Positions 1-10,517 of a stretch of DNA of 64,000 bases are shown piece by piece. The stretch comes from Pseudomonas sp. B28(2017) (GTDB lineage: Bacteria > Pseudomonadota > Gammaproteobacteria > Pseudomonadales > Pseudomonadaceae). The number at the start of each line of letters is the position of its first letter. Positions within the stretch are counted from its first letter, which is position 1. Position numbers and translations under genes: made by a program. The notes beneath the pieces are model-generated. The model did not search any database. It was given only the letters and a program-made list of their open reading frames with translations, and was not told where the DNA came from. Where the stretch lies: the NCBI RefSeq assembly GCF_002113025.1, contig NZ_NEJH01000011.1, forward strand, positions 102,986 to 166,985, written 5' to 3'.

Positions 1-682
1 CCGCCAGGCGGGCAGCGATCAGCTTCTGTACGGCTTCCTGGGTAGGAACCAGTACCTTGCCGCCCATGTGGCCGCATTTCTTCACGGAAGCCAGCTGGTC
101 TTCGAAGTGAACGCCGGCGGCGCCTGCTTCGATCATGCTCTTCATCAGCTCGTAAGCGTTCAGTACGCCGCCGAAACCGGCTTCAGCGTCAGCCACGATG
201 GGTGCGAAGTAGTCGATGTAGCCAGCGTCGCCCGGGTTCTTGCCGGCTTTCCACTGGATCTGGTCGGCGCGACGGAACGCGTTGTTGATACGCTTGACCA
301 CGGTTGGAACCGAGTCCACCGGGTACAGCGACTGGTCCGGGTACATCGATTCGGCGGAGTTGTTGTCCGCAGCCACTTGCCAGCCCGACAGGTAGATCGC
401 CTGGATACCGGCTTTGACTTGTTGTACAGCCTGGCCGCCGGTCAGGGCGCCCATGCAGTTGACGAAATCTTTCTCAGGACGGAAGGCCGGCTTGGCACCC
501 TGGGTGACCAGGTTCCACAGCTTCTCGGCGCCCATTTTTGCAAAGGTGTGCTCAGGTTGAACCGAGCCACGCAGGCGGACGACGTCAGCAGCGGAGTAAG
601 TGCGTGTCACGCCTTTCCAGCGCGGGTTTTCAGCCCAGTCTTTTTCGAGGGCTGCAATTTGCTGTTCGCGTGTCAGTGCCAT
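1..682 (-). CDS. aceA: isocitrate lyase, N-terminal part (cut by window edge)
   Basis: Isocitrate lyase splits isocitrate into glyoxylate and succinate in the glyoxylate shunt, in the cytoplasm. Only residues 1-227 are in the window; the rest lies beyond base 1. The start reads MALTREQQIAALEKDWAENP, with an ACGAGG ribosome site about 9 bases upstream. The family signature KKCGHMGG with catalytic Cys is present at about residue 203. The long upstream gap carries a structured RNA candidate on the other strand. Two isocitrate dehydrogenases that compete for the same substrate are encoded 7-12 kb away. Confidence 0.95.
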   Translation of the reverse strand, partial: MALTREQQIAALEKDWAENPRWKGVTRTYSAADVVRLRGSVQPEHTFAKMGAEKLWNLVTQGAKPAFRPEKDFVNCMGALTGGQAVQQVKAGIQAIYLSGWQVAADNNSAESMYPDQSLYPVDSVPTVVKRINNAFRRADQIQWKAGKNPGDAGYIDYFAPIVADAEAGFGGVLNAYELMKSMIEAGAAGVHFEDQLASVKKCGHMGGKVLVPTQEAVQKLIAARLA

Positions 683-874
683 GGGAGATAAACCTCGTCG
701 CGTCTTTATGAAAAGTTGTTCTGCGGTGGAAAATTCCTGCGCTCGCTGACCAGAAGCTTAAGCGGTCAAGTCGGATTCGGCGGGGAGGGCGACGGGATGA
801 ACGATCGGCTCGAGGGGAAGTGAGCAGGTAAAGGCGAACTGCGGGCGCATTCGGGCGTCGTGGGCCTTGGTACG

Positions 875-1076
875 AACATCAGTGTGCTGCCGGGTTACCT
901 AATTACGCTTCCGTCCCTCGGGACAACTTCGTTCCAGTCGACAACCTCGTCAAACACACCTTGTGGGCGGTACAGACACGATGCGGTTCGCGGGGGTAGG
1001 TTGCGAACATCGCCTCGAAGGCCCTTGCCAGGGCCCCTGATTAGCGGGAGCGAGGCCATCATGCCTTCGCTTTTTT
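875..1076 (+). ncRNA. candidate structured small RNA between aceA and a secretin-like gene
   Basis: This stretch in the 476-bp aceA upstream gap folds into successive hairpins: GTCC/GGAC with a CTCG loop (913-924), CGAT..GTTCGC/GCGAAC..ATCG (979-1012), and GGCCCT/AGGGCC (1020-1035). It ends with a GC stem followed by six T (1050-1076), a Rho-independent terminator that reads on the plus strand. No plus-strand gene enters the region. The 5' end is a guess, since no clear promoter was found. A 63-codon frame exists on the opposite strand (895-1086), but the hairpins explain the sequence better. I do not recognise a named RNA family. The alternative is a structured aceA leader read on the minus strand. 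Confidence 0.5.
1050..1076 (+). terminator. Rho-independent terminator of the candidate small RNA
   Basis: The stem GCGA-GGC pairs with GCC-(T)-TCGC with one bulged base, the loop is CATCAT, and TTTTTT follows directly on the plus strand. Confidence 0.65.
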
Positions 1077-1092
1077 GGCTCGTCAAACGTTT

Positions 1093-1118
1093 TGTAGTGC
1101 TTTTTTTGTGGCACTACA
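1093..1118. repeat. 8-bp perfect inverted repeat (hairpin)
   Basis: TGTAGTGC and GCACTACA are separated by a 10-base T-rich loop. It lies just past the stop of the minus-strand secretin-like gene, so it may protect or end that transcript, but no U-tract follows on either strand. Confidence 0.4.
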
Positions 1119-1158
1119 TCTTTGGTCTAATACGACTCGGCAGTCAGTTTTTGGTGCT

Positions 1159-1920
1159 TTAGTCCAGGGTGTCGACTTTCACCCGCAAAGTCATGTCATT
1201 GCGGCTCTGGGTCGAGTAGCTGCGGCTCAGGCCCTGTTTGTCGGCCTGGGTCTGGCCATTGACCCCGGCCAGCAGGATCCACTCACCGAGGTGCCCGGTG
1301 ACGGTTGTGTCGGTGCTTTGTACGTTCACTACATCGGGACGTTCCTGGCTCATGCGGTCACGGTTGGTGCTGATCGACAGGTGAACGATCTCACCGGTGA
1401 CGTTTGCAGTGACGTAGAAACCCTGGGTGACATTGCGATACTCGGTCTGGCTGCTGTAACCGCCATAGGAGTCACTCTGGCTGCTGGTGATCGGCACGCT
1501 CTGGCCGACCTGGATCAGTGCCGGTGCGCCTTCGCTGGCCTGCACTTGCTGAATGCCGCCGTCGCGGCTATCGGTGCTGTAGTTGATGATGCGGGTCTGG
1601 CTTGGCTTCGCGCCGTTCACCGCGTAACCCTGGTCACCCTGGAAGTTGTTGTCGCTGGTATCGACGGTGATCAGCAGTCGTTTGGGTGCCGTATCGAGTT
1701 GCGAAAGAAGGGCTTTAAGTTCGTCGATCTTGCGTTGATCGGCGTTGACGATCAGTTGACTGCCATAGGCGCTGACCTGGCCTTCCTTGCCAACGAAATC
1801 CTGCGCCACCGACAGCAGGTCGGCGCTGGTGTGGTATTTGAGGGGGATGATTTCTGTGGCTGCCATCACCGAAAAACTGCAGCCGAGCAGCAGGGTGGTA
1901 AGCAGGGTGCGTAGGGACAT
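1159..1920 (-). CDS. secretin N-domain-like exported protein
   Basis: This 253-residue protein starts with a signal peptide (MSLRTLLTTLLLGC..VMA). The mature part begins with a segment like the short N1/NolW domains of secretins (ATEIIPLKYHTSADLLSVAQ, then GQVSAYGSQLIVNADQRKIDE and a LLSQLDTAPKRLLITVDTS strand). The C-terminal half resembles the start of the secretin fold (GQSVPI, YVTANVTG, GEWILLAGVNG), but the full pore domain is missing. It probably acts in the periplasm or at the outer membrane; its role is unknown. The second ATG (1920) was chosen because GGAG lies 9 bases before it and only 3 before the first ATG (1926). A LLGC motif makes a lipoprotein possible but not convincing. Confidence 0.7.
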   Translation of the reverse strand: MSLRTLLTTLLLGCSFSVMAATEIIPLKYHTSADLLSVAQDFVGKEGQVSAYGSQLIVNADQRKIDELKALLSQLDTAPKRLLITVDTSDNNFQGDQGYAVNGAKPSQTRIINYSTDSRDGGIQQVQASEGAPALIQVGQSVPITSSQSDSYGGYSSQTEYRNVTQGFYVTANVTGEIVHLSISTNRDRMSQERPDVVNVQSTDTTVTGHLGEWILLAGVNGQTQADKQGLSRSYSTQSRNDMTLRVKVDTLD

Positions 1921-1999
1921 GTCCATTATCTCCGCGTTCTAAAGGCTTGATATTGCCACTTTGTCGGCCTTGGATGGGGCAAGTTGAATCGTAGACAGC

Positions 2000-2035
2000 A
2001 AAACGCCCCGGTATCCGAAGATAACAGGGCGTTTT
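2000..2035. terminator. Rho-independent terminator (bidirectional)
   Basis: AAAACGCCC pairs with GGGCGTTTT around a 17-base loop. A-rich and T-rich flanks make it usable on both strands. It lies between the acetyltransferase gene and the secretin-like gene, both on the minus strand. Confidence 0.65.
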
Positions 2036-2050
2036 GTGGTGTTCTTCAGG

Positions 2051-2093
2051 CCGCCATCGCGAGCAAGCTCGCTCCCACAGGGGGCGATGGCGG
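2051..2093. repeat. REP element
   Basis: Single Pseudomonas-type REP with core GCGAGCAAGCTCGCTCCCAC, enclosed by a 10-bp outer inverted repeat CCGCCATCGC/GCGATGGCGG. Confidence 0.75.
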
Positions 2094-2144
2094 TGCTGAA
2101 ATTATCCGTCGCTCACCAATCTGATGCGGGAGCGAGCCTCGGTC

Positions 2145-2570
2145 TCAAGCCGAATGGCGAACCATGTCCACATGCGGAATCCCGGCTTCCAGGAACTCCT
2201 CACTGACCATGTTGAAGCCCAGGCGCTCATAGAACGCCGTGGCTTGCACTTGAGCGCTGAGCATCTGCTGCTTCAGGCCGCGCTCTTCGGCTTCGCCAAT
2301 CACTGCTTGCATCAGCGCGTCGCCGACTTTCAGGCCGCGCCAGTCCTTGAGTACCGACACTCTGCCGATGTGACCATCGGGCAGCAAGCGGGCGGTGCCA
2401 ATCGGAAAGTCGCCTTCGAACGCGAGGAAGTGCACGGCAGTTGCATCGTCGGCATCCCATTCCAGTTCGGGTGGAACTGACTGTTCGGCGACGAACACCG
2501 TTTCACGAATGCGCCGGATCTCGGCGTTGTCCTTCTGCCAGTCTGCGACACGTACGTGAATCTTATTCAT
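2145..2570 (-). CDS. GNAT acetyltransferase (ElaA-like)
   Basis: This 141-residue cytoplasmic GNAT-fold protein has the family's acetyl-CoA loop in variant form: GRVSVLKDWRGLKVGDALMQ at about residues 67-86, followed by YERLGFNMV. The N-terminal FVAEQSVPPELEWDADD and the later GTARLLPDG resemble ElaA/YjcF-type N-acetyltransferases, whose substrate is generally unknown. Its start overlaps the end of roxA by 8 bases, so the two are probably translated from one transcript. Confidence 0.8.
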   Translation of the reverse strand: MNKIHVRVADWQKDNAEIRRIRETVFVAEQSVPPELEWDADDATAVHFLAFEGDFPIGTARLLPDGHIGRVSVLKDWRGLKVGDALMQAVIGEAEERGLKQQMLSAQVQATAFYERLGFNMVSEEFLEAGIPHVDMVRHSA

Positions 2571-3732
2571 CGGCGAACCCCAGGCTTCCTTGCTTGACCA
2601 GTTCGCACAGCAGGCCGCGGCCGTCTTCGTCGCTCAGCCATTCGCCGAGGTTGTCGGCGTGCAGCGCGTCGGCGGCGCAGATCATCTTCAGCAGTTCGCG
2701 CAGTTTGCCCGGCAAATAGCGGCTCTGGCCGCTGGCGAACAGCAGCAGGTCGTCGTCGACTTCGGACCACGCCAGGCGCGCGCTCGGGTTGCGAATCAGG
2801 ATTGCGCCTTGCTCCAGTTCGTTCATGAAGTCGTCTTCTTCGACGTCTTCCGGGCCCACCACCAGTTCCGGGTAGCGTGGCTCGGTCATGAACTGGCCGA
2901 ACCAGGTCAGCAGCAGGCGCTCGTCGCTCATGTGTTCGGCCAGCAGGCCTTTCAAGCGGTCGAGTGCGTCGCGCTGGATCTGGTGAGGATCGGCTGTCGG
3001 TACGGCGTCGGCGTCGGTGTAGCGTTCTTCGTCCGACAGGAACTGGCTGAGGAAGTCGGTGAAGTGGGTCAGCACTTCAGCGGCGCTCGGCGCGCGGAAG
3101 CCGACCGAGTAGGTCATGCAGTCATCGACAGCGACGCCGCAGTGGGCCAGGCGTGGTGGCAGGTAGAGCATGTCGCCCGGTTCCAGCACCCATTCGTCGG
3201 TGGCTTCGAAGTCAGCGAGGATGCGCAGGTCGGCGTGGGCCAGCAGCGGGCTTTCGGTGTTGCACATCTGGCCGATCTTCCAGTTGCGCTTGCCGTGGCC
3301 TTGCAGCAGGAATACGTCGTAGTTGTCGAAGTGCGGACCAACGCTGCCACCCGGTGCGGCATAGCTGATCATCACGTCGTCGATGCGCCAGCTCGGCAGA
3401 AAACGGAAGTTTTCCAGCAGTTCGCTGACTTCCGGCACGAATTGATCCACGGCCTGCACCAGCAGGGTCCATTCGCGCTCTGGCAATTTGCTGAATTCGT
3501 CTTCGGCGAACGGACCGCGACGCAATTCCCAGGGGCGCTCGCCGTGCTCGATGATCAGGCGCGATTCGACTTCTTCTTCCAGTGCCAGGCCGGCCAACTC
3601 GTCGGCGTCGATCGGGCTTTCGAAATCAGGAATCGCCTGACGGATCAACAGCGGCTTTTTCTGCCAGTAGTCGCGCAGGAATTCCCGTGCCGTGATGCCG
3701 CCCAGAAGTTGAAGAGGAGTATCAGGATTCAT
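2563..3732 (-). CDS. roxA: cupin ribosomal oxygenase, L16 arginine 3-hydroxylase
   Basis: This is a 2-oxoglutarate/Fe(II) oxygenase of the JmjC/cupin type (RoxA/YcfD), known in E. coli to hydroxylate an arginine of ribosomal protein L16. The iron triad is visible: H134 and D136 in GPHFDNYD, and H197 in RLAHCGV. After the cupin come a dimerisation helix region and a winged-helix-like C-terminus. The length of 389 residues fits the family. The start MNPDTPLQLLGG was chosen over an upstream in-frame start because AGG lies at proper distance before it (ATAGGTTACAC). It is upstream of, and overlaps, the acetyltransferase gene. Confidence 0.92.
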   Translation of the reverse strand: MNPDTPLQLLGGITAREFLRDYWQKKPLLIRQAIPDFESPIDADELAGLALEEEVESRLIIEHGERPWELRRGPFAEDEFSKLPEREWTLLVQAVDQFVPEVSELLENFRFLPSWRIDDVMISYAAPGGSVGPHFDNYDVFLLQGHGKRNWKIGQMCNTESPLLAHADLRILADFEATDEWVLEPGDMLYLPPRLAHCGVAVDDCMTYSVGFRAPSAAEVLTHFTDFLSQFLSDEERYTDADAVPTADPHQIQRDALDRLKGLLAEHMSDERLLLTWFGQFMTEPRYPELVVGPEDVEEDDFMNELEQGAILIRNPSARLAWSEVDDDLLLFASGQSRYLPGKLRELLKMICAADALHADNLGEWLSDEDGRGLLCELVKQGSLGFADE

Positions 3733-3771
3733 GTGTAACCTATTGAAAAAATGCACTTTTCAGACGGGAAT

Positions 3772-3796
3772 AAAAACGCCCGGCGCGGCCGGGCGT
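3772..3796 (-). terminator. Rho-independent terminator of purB
   Basis: ACGCCCGGC/GCCGGGCGT with a 3-base loop is followed on the minus strand by TTTTT. It lies 23 bases after the purB stop. Confidence 0.85.
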
Positions 3797-3818
3797 CTTA
3801 AAAGGGTCTAGCGGTCGA

Positions 3819-5189
3819 TCAGATGCGTTTGGCTTGTGCTACAGCGTTGCCGATGTAGTTGGCCGGGGTGAGCAGTTTCAGCTCGGCCTTGGCGGCAGCT
3901 GGCATGTCCAGGCCGTCGATGAAAGTCTGTAGCGCTTCAGGGCTGATGCCCTTGCCGCGGGTCAGTTCTTTCAGCTTTTCATATGGGTTTTCGATGTTGT
4001 AGCGACGCATCACGGTCTGGATCGGCTCGGCCAATACTTCCCAGCAGGCGTCCAGGTCAGCGGCAATCTTCTGCTCGTTGAGCTCCAGTTTGCTGATGCC
4101 TTTGAGGCTGGCTTCGTACGCGATCACGCTGTGGGCGAAGCCGACACCGAGGTTGCGCAGCACGGTGGAGTCGGTCAGGTCGCGCTGCCAGCGGGAGATC
4201 GGCAGCTTGCTCGCCAGGTGCTGGAACAGTGCGTTGGCGATGCCCAGGTTGCCTTCGGAGTTTTCGAAGTCGATCGGGTTGACCTTGTGCGGCATGGTCG
4301 ACGAACCGATTTCGCCAGCGATGGTGCGCTGTTTGAAATAACCCAGGGAGATGTAGCCCCAGATGTCACGGTCGAAGTCGATCAGGATGGTGTTGAAGCG
4401 TGCGATCGCGTCGAACAGCTCGGCAATGTAGTCGTGGGGTTCGATCTGCGTGGTGTACGGGTTGAAGCCCAGGCCCAGCTCATCTTCGATGAAGGCGCGG
4501 GCATTGGCTTCCCAGTCGATCTCCGGGTAGGCCGACAGGTGTGCGTTGTAGTTGCCGACAGCGCCGTTGATCTTGCCCAGCAGCGGAACGGCAGCGACCT
4601 GGGCGATCTGACGCTCCAGGCGGTAGACCACGTTCGCCAGTTCTTTGCCCAGGGTGGTCGGCGAGGCCGGTTGGCCGTGGGTGCGCGACAGCATCGGCAC
4701 GTCGGCGAAGCGGATGGCCAGTTCGCGGATGGCATTGGCGGTCTGGCGCATCAGCGGCAGCATCACGTCATCACGGCCTTCGCGCAGCATCAGGGCGTGG
4801 GACAGGTTGTTGATGTCCTCGCTGGTGCAGGCAAAGTGGATGAACTCGCTGACTTTGGCCAGTTCCGGCAGCTTGGCCGCTTGCTCTTTGAGCAGGTATT
4901 CGATGGCTTTGACGTCGTGGTTGGTAGTGCGCTCGATCTCTTTGACGCGCTCGGCGTGCTCCAGAGAGAAGTTTTCCGCCAGGGTATTGAGCACAGCGTT
5001 GGCTTCGGCGGAGAACGCCGGCACTTCGCTGATGGCAGGGTGAGCGGCCAGGCGCTGGAGCCAGCGTACTTCAACCAGGACGCGGGCGCGGATCAGGCCG
5101 TACTCGCTGAAAATTGGGCGCAGGGCCTGGGTTTTGCCGGCGTAGCGGCCGTCAACAGGGGAAACCGCAGTGAGCGAAGAGAGCTGCAT
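3819..5189 (-). CDS. purB: adenylosuccinate lyase
   Basis: PurB (456 residues) catalyses two steps of purine synthesis, SAICAR to AICAR and adenylosuccinate to AMP, each releasing fumarate. The fumarase-superfamily signature SSTMPHKVNP is at residues 296-305 and the catalytic His in SRTHGQP is at 171. CTSEDINN near 121 is also typical. The start MQLSSLTAVSPVDGRY matches the E. coli family start; an upstream in-frame extension lies in the promoter region and was rejected. It has its own promoter just behind the hflD terminator and its own terminator. Confidence 0.97.
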   Translation of the reverse strand: MQLSSLTAVSPVDGRYAGKTQALRPIFSEYGLIRARVLVEVRWLQRLAAHPAISEVPAFSAEANAVLNTLAENFSLEHAERVKEIERTTNHDVKAIEYLLKEQAAKLPELAKVSEFIHFACTSEDINNLSHALMLREGRDDVMLPLMRQTANAIRELAIRFADVPMLSRTHGQPASPTTLGKELANVVYRLERQIAQVAAVPLLGKINGAVGNYNAHLSAYPEIDWEANARAFIEDELGLGFNPYTTQIEPHDYIAELFDAIARFNTILIDFDRDIWGYISLGYFKQRTIAGEIGSSTMPHKVNPIDFENSEGNLGIANALFQHLASKLPISRWQRDLTDSTVLRNLGVGFAHSVIAYEASLKGISKLELNEQKIAADLDACWEVLAEPIQTVMRRYNIENPYEKLKELTRGKGISPEALQTFIDGLDMPAAAKAELKLLTPANYIGNAVAQAKRI

Positions 5190-5229
5190 GGGGTGTTCTC
5201 GGACAGTCGGGCAACGAAATGGGGCGCGT

Positions 5230-5235
5230 ATCATA
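5230..5235 (-). promoter_or_regulatory. likely purB -10 element (extended)
   Basis: On the minus strand TATGAT is preceded by TG one base away (TGTATGAT), an extended -10. It lies about 40 bases before the purB ATG and directly after the U-tract of the upstream terminator. No good -35 was seen, as expected for an extended -10. Confidence 0.5.
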
Positions 5236-5239
5236 CATG

Positions 5240-5274
5240 AAAAAATCCGCCGGTCCGTCGCCAACTGACCGGCG
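5240..5274 (-). terminator. Rho-independent terminator of mnmA-hflD
   Basis: On the minus strand CGCCGGTC and GACCGGCG form an 8-bp stem with an 11-base loop, followed by GGATTTTTT. It lies 40 bases after the hflD stop. Confidence 0.8.
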
Positions 5275-5313
5275 TATTACGCGTATTGCTAGGTTCGGTT
5301 CTGTCGATGCGGG

Positions 5314-5937
5314 TTATTCGTTACGCATCAATGGGTAAAGCTCTTTCAGCAATTTGCGGCGGCTGATCACCAACTGCCAGCGATGACCGCCCAATTGCCG
5401 CCACAGGCGCGCCGAACGAATGCCAGCCAGCAGCAGGGCGCGAATTTTCGAGGCATTGCTCGGTTGTTGCAGGTTGCGCATGTCGCCGTGCACCTGGATG
5501 CGTTGACGCAGGGTGCTCAGGGTGTCCTGGTACAACGCGCCGCACGCGGCGATCACGTTTTCGTGCGCCGGGCCGAAGTGTTCGACCTGGGACTGAATCT
5601 GCGGCAAGCGTAAACCGATCACGTCGAGCATATCGTCGCGCTTTGCCAGTTGGCGCTCAAGACCGAGCATGGCCAGGGCATAGCGCAGCGGCTCGCGCTG
5701 CAGGGCGCTTGGGTCGCGTTCGAGGGCGCCGATCAGGGCGCGATAACCTTCACGCAGGTTGATGTCATCGCCGCCATAGACTTCCAGAGTGTCTTTGGGG
5801 TCGCGAATCAGCAGGCTGCCGAGCATGCAAGTCAGGCCGGCCTCGTTGGTCTGGCCGGTCTTGGCAATCCTGTCCACCAGCACGGCGGCGAGAAACACGC
5901 CGCCCAGTGCTGTCAATTGCTCCTGAATGGGGCTCAT
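5314..5937 (-). CDS. hflD: high-frequency lysogenization protein HflD homolog
   Basis: HflD/YcfC is a small helical protein associated with the inner membrane. In E. coli it binds phage lambda CII, but its normal role is unclear. This copy has 207 residues, the usual length. Typical features are the start MSPIQEQLTALGGVFLAAVLVDRIAKTGQ and the C-terminal RSARLWRQLGGHRWQL..LLKELYPL. The start ATG overlaps the mnmA stop in ATGA, so it is coupled to mnmA, an arrangement also known in E. coli (ycfB-ycfC). Confidence 0.92.
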   Translation of the reverse strand: MSPIQEQLTALGGVFLAAVLVDRIAKTGQTNEAGLTCMLGSLLIRDPKDTLEVYGGDDINLREGYRALIGALERDPSALQREPLRYALAMLGLERQLAKRDDMLDVIGLRLPQIQSQVEHFGPAHENVIAACGALYQDTLSTLRQRIQVHGDMRNLQQPSNASKIRALLLAGIRSARLWRQLGGHRWQLVISRRKLLKELYPLMRNE

Positions 5938-7079
5938 TGTTGCTCGCCTTTGGGAGTGTCCTTGCTGGTCCATGGCTCAGCCACTTCAATCACACCGCCG
6001 CCGAGGCAGACTTCGCCGTCATAGAACACCACGGACTGGCCCGGAGTGACCGCGCGTTGCGGATCATCGAAGGTTGCGCGATAACCCGTGGCGGTCTTTT
6101 CCAGGGTGCAGGGCTGGTCGCCCTGGCGATAACGGACCTTGGCGGTCAGCTTGCGCGGCTGGCTCAGATCGATCGGGTTGACCCAGTAGATATCGGAAGC
6201 GAGCAGGGCGCGGGAGAACAGCCACGGGTGATCGTTGCCCTGGCCGACGATCAGTTCGTTGTGTTCCAGGTCCTTGATCAGCACGTACCACGGCTCATCG
6301 CTGGCATCTTTCAGTCCGCCAATGCCCAGGCCCTGGCGCTGGCCGATGGTGTGATACATCAGGCCGTGGTGACGGCCGATGATTTCGCCTTCGGTGGTCT
6401 TGATCTCGCCCGGTTGCGCCGGCAGGTACTGCTTGAGGAAATCGCTGAAGCGGCGTTCGCCGATAAAGCAGATCCCGGTGGAATCCTTTTTCTTCGCGGT
6501 CGCCAGCTCGTATTTCTCGGCAATGGCGCGCACTTGCGGTTTTTCCAGCTCGCCGACCGGGAACAGGGTCTTGGCGATCTGCTCGCCGCCGACGGCGTGC
6601 AGGAAGTAGCTCTGGTCCTTGTTCGGGTCCAGGCCCTTGAGCAGCTCGGTGCGGCCGTCGATGTCGCGGCGACGCACGTAGTGACCGGTGGCGATCAGGT
6701 CGGCGCCGAGCATCATGGCGTAGTCGAGGAACGCCTTGAACTTGATTTCGCGGTTGCACAGGATGTCCGGGTTCGGCGTGCGTCCGGCCTTGTATTCGGC
6801 CAGGAAATGCTCGAACACGTTGTCCCAGTACTCGGCGGCGAAGTTGGCGGTGTGCAGCTTGATGCCAATCTTGTCGCATACGGCCTGGGCGTCCGCCAGG
6901 TCATCCATGGCGGTGCAGTATTCCGTTCCATCGTCTTCTTCCCAGTTCTTCATGAACAGGCCTTCCACCTCATAACCCTGCTCGATCAGCAGGAGGGCGG
7001 AAACGGAAGAGTCCACGCCGCCGGACATGCCGACAATAACGCGCTTCTTTTGTGTGTCAGAAGGGGCTGGATCACGCAT
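5934..7079 (-). CDS. mnmA: tRNA 2-thiouridylase MnmA
   Basis: MnmA makes 2-thiouridine at wobble U34 of Lys, Glu and Gln tRNAs, using sulfur passed on by the Tus relay. The PP-loop SGGVDSS is at residues 19-25. The two catalytic cysteines are C108 (DILCNREIKF) and C204 (STGICFIGERRF). At 381 residues it is slightly longer than E. coli MnmA because of a short N-terminal extension. The sulfur donors TusD, C, B and E are encoded at 28.6-30.0 kb in this window, so most of the pathway is in view. Confidence 0.97.
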   Translation of the reverse strand: MRDPAPSDTQKKRVIVGMSGGVDSSVSALLLIEQGYEVEGLFMKNWEEDDGTEYCTAMDDLADAQAVCDKIGIKLHTANFAAEYWDNVFEHFLAEYKAGRTPNPDILCNREIKFKAFLDYAMMLGADLIATGHYVRRRDIDGRTELLKGLDPNKDQSYFLHAVGGEQIAKTLFPVGELEKPQVRAIAEKYELATAKKKDSTGICFIGERRFSDFLKQYLPAQPGEIKTTEGEIIGRHHGLMYHTIGQRQGLGIGGLKDASDEPWYVLIKDLEHNELIVGQGNDHPWLFSRALLASDIYWVNPIDLSQPRKLTAKVRYRQGDQPCTLEKTATGYRATFDDPQRAVTPGQSVVFYDGEVCLGGGVIEVAEPWTSKDTPKGEQQ

Positions 7080-7138
7080 AGGGATTCAATGAGTGTCTTG
7101 AAAAAGGACGCGATTCTAACAGGCTGGAGCCCGCAAGG

Positions 7139-7585
7139 CTAAAGAGAAGGACGGATCAATTCGAGGCCGAAGTGTTTACCGTCCAGATAATCATCGATGC
7201 AGCGGATGATCAGCTCGCTGCGCCAGTTGGCACGTTGTTCGATTAATTCTTCACGGGTCAGCCACTTGGCGCCGACAATGCCGTCGTCCAGTTGGTAGTC
7301 GGGATGGTGTTTCAACGCTTTGGCGATGAAGCAGACCCGCTGGTATGTCACGCCGTTGCTGGGGGCGGTGTAGAGGTAAATGCCCAGTACGCCGGTCGGT
7401 TCGACGTCCCAGCCGGTTTCCTCGAGGGTTTCACGGATAGCGGCTTCGGTCAGGGTTTCGTTCGGATCCAGATGGCCGGCGGGCTGGTTGAGCACCGTTC
7501 GTCCGTGTTTGGATTCTTCGACCATCAGGAAGCGACCGTTGTCTTCGACGATGGTGGCGACGGTGATGTGGGGTTTCCAGTCCAT
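7139..7585 (-). CDS. nudJ: NUDIX phosphatase NudJ
   Basis: This 148-residue NUDIX hydrolase has an intact box: G-HLDPN-E-TLTEAAI-RETLEETGW at about residues 37-59. The family enzyme in E. coli (NudJ/YmfB) removes phosphate from HMP-PP and nucleoside di/triphosphates. It lies directly upstream of mnmA on the same strand with a gap of about 60 bases, as in E. coli (ymfB-mnmA). Co-transcription with mnmA-hflD is likely. Confidence 0.9.
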   Translation of the reverse strand: MDWKPHITVATIVEDNGRFLMVEESKHGRTVLNQPAGHLDPNETLTEAAIRETLEETGWDVEPTGVLGIYLYTAPSNGVTYQRVCFIAKALKHHPDYQLDDGIVGAKWLTREELIEQRANWRSELIIRCIDDYLDGKHFGLELIRPSL

Positions 7586-7620
7586 GAAGCGTCCTCGGAT
7601 TAAGTTTGGAATGCGATCAA

Positions 7621-7710
7621 TGTGGGAGCGAGCCTGCTCGCGAAAGCGGTGGGTCAGTCAGCATTGATGTTGAATGATCAACCGCTTTCGCGAACAGGCT
7701 CGCTCCCACA
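7621..7710. repeat. REPIN (two inverted REPs)
   Basis: A 30-bp arm at 7621-7650 (TGTGGGAGCGAGCCTGCTCG..) is repeated inverted at 7681-7710 with one mismatch, around a 30-bp spacer. Confidence 0.85.
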
Positions 7711-7751
7711 GGGGTTAGTGTCCACATTTGAGTTGTAGCAAACACCAAAAA

Positions 7752-7782
7752 CACAAACCCCGGCACTTGGCCGGGGTTTGTG
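7752..7782. terminator. Rho-independent terminator of idh
   Basis: A perfect 13-bp stem (CACAAACCCCGGC / GCCGGGGTTTGTG) has a short ACTTG loop. It lies 17 bases after the idh stop and is T-rich on both strands. Confidence 0.8.
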
Positions 7783-7798
7783 ATGTTCCCTTACAGCC

Positions 7799-10024
<2,226 letters not shown>

Positions 10025-10517
10025 ATTCGGATTAACTCTCTCTTCTTTGCTAAAGCGTGCGCAGAAACTCGAGGGCGCCGGGTAAGCGCGTTCGTTCAAA
10101 GTCATCCATGAGCCGAATATCGAGGTTTCGTTGCTGTGATGTTGGGTGCATCAGTAGGGTGTCAAGTAGCGGGGCTGCGGTAACAGACCAGCTTATCGGG
10201 CGTAAACACTCATCGTAGAGCTGTTCAGCCCGTCGTGACCCTTTAGTCAGCGGCGGCATTATACATAGGTAGCTGGCAATCTGCCGATGGTTCATACGCA
10301 ACGAATGTCGTCCATTGGTCTAAAGGTCGCAGGGGCCGGCAGGGCGTAAGGTCATTCGTCGTGCTTGAGTTTGGCGCTTTTCCCTTTGCTTTCAGGCTTG
10401 TAGCGCGCGAGTTGCAAGGCTTTGCGGCAGTTGAATGGAACATAGGGTTTGCGCGCCGATTCAACTGGGTTACGCTCGAACCAAGCCAGATGTTCAATCC
10501 AATCAATGGAGTTCAGC
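10025..10517. other. idh-icd divergent intergenic region
   Basis: This 493-bp gap must hold the divergent promoters of idh and icd. I could not pick a convincing -35/-10 pair and saw no terminator or REP. Its icd-proximal third contains a minus-strand 55-codon frame, listed separately. The rest shows only short chance frames. Confidence 0.6.

Noticed and set aside
895..1086. 63-codon minus-strand protein upstream of aceA
   Set aside because: The region is better explained by stable hairpins and a plus-strand terminator; no ribosome site of note.
1128..1138. T7-like promoter start TAATACGACTC
   Set aside because: Only 11 bases match and the essential CACTATAG part is missing; no phage genes are nearby. 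Judged a chance match.
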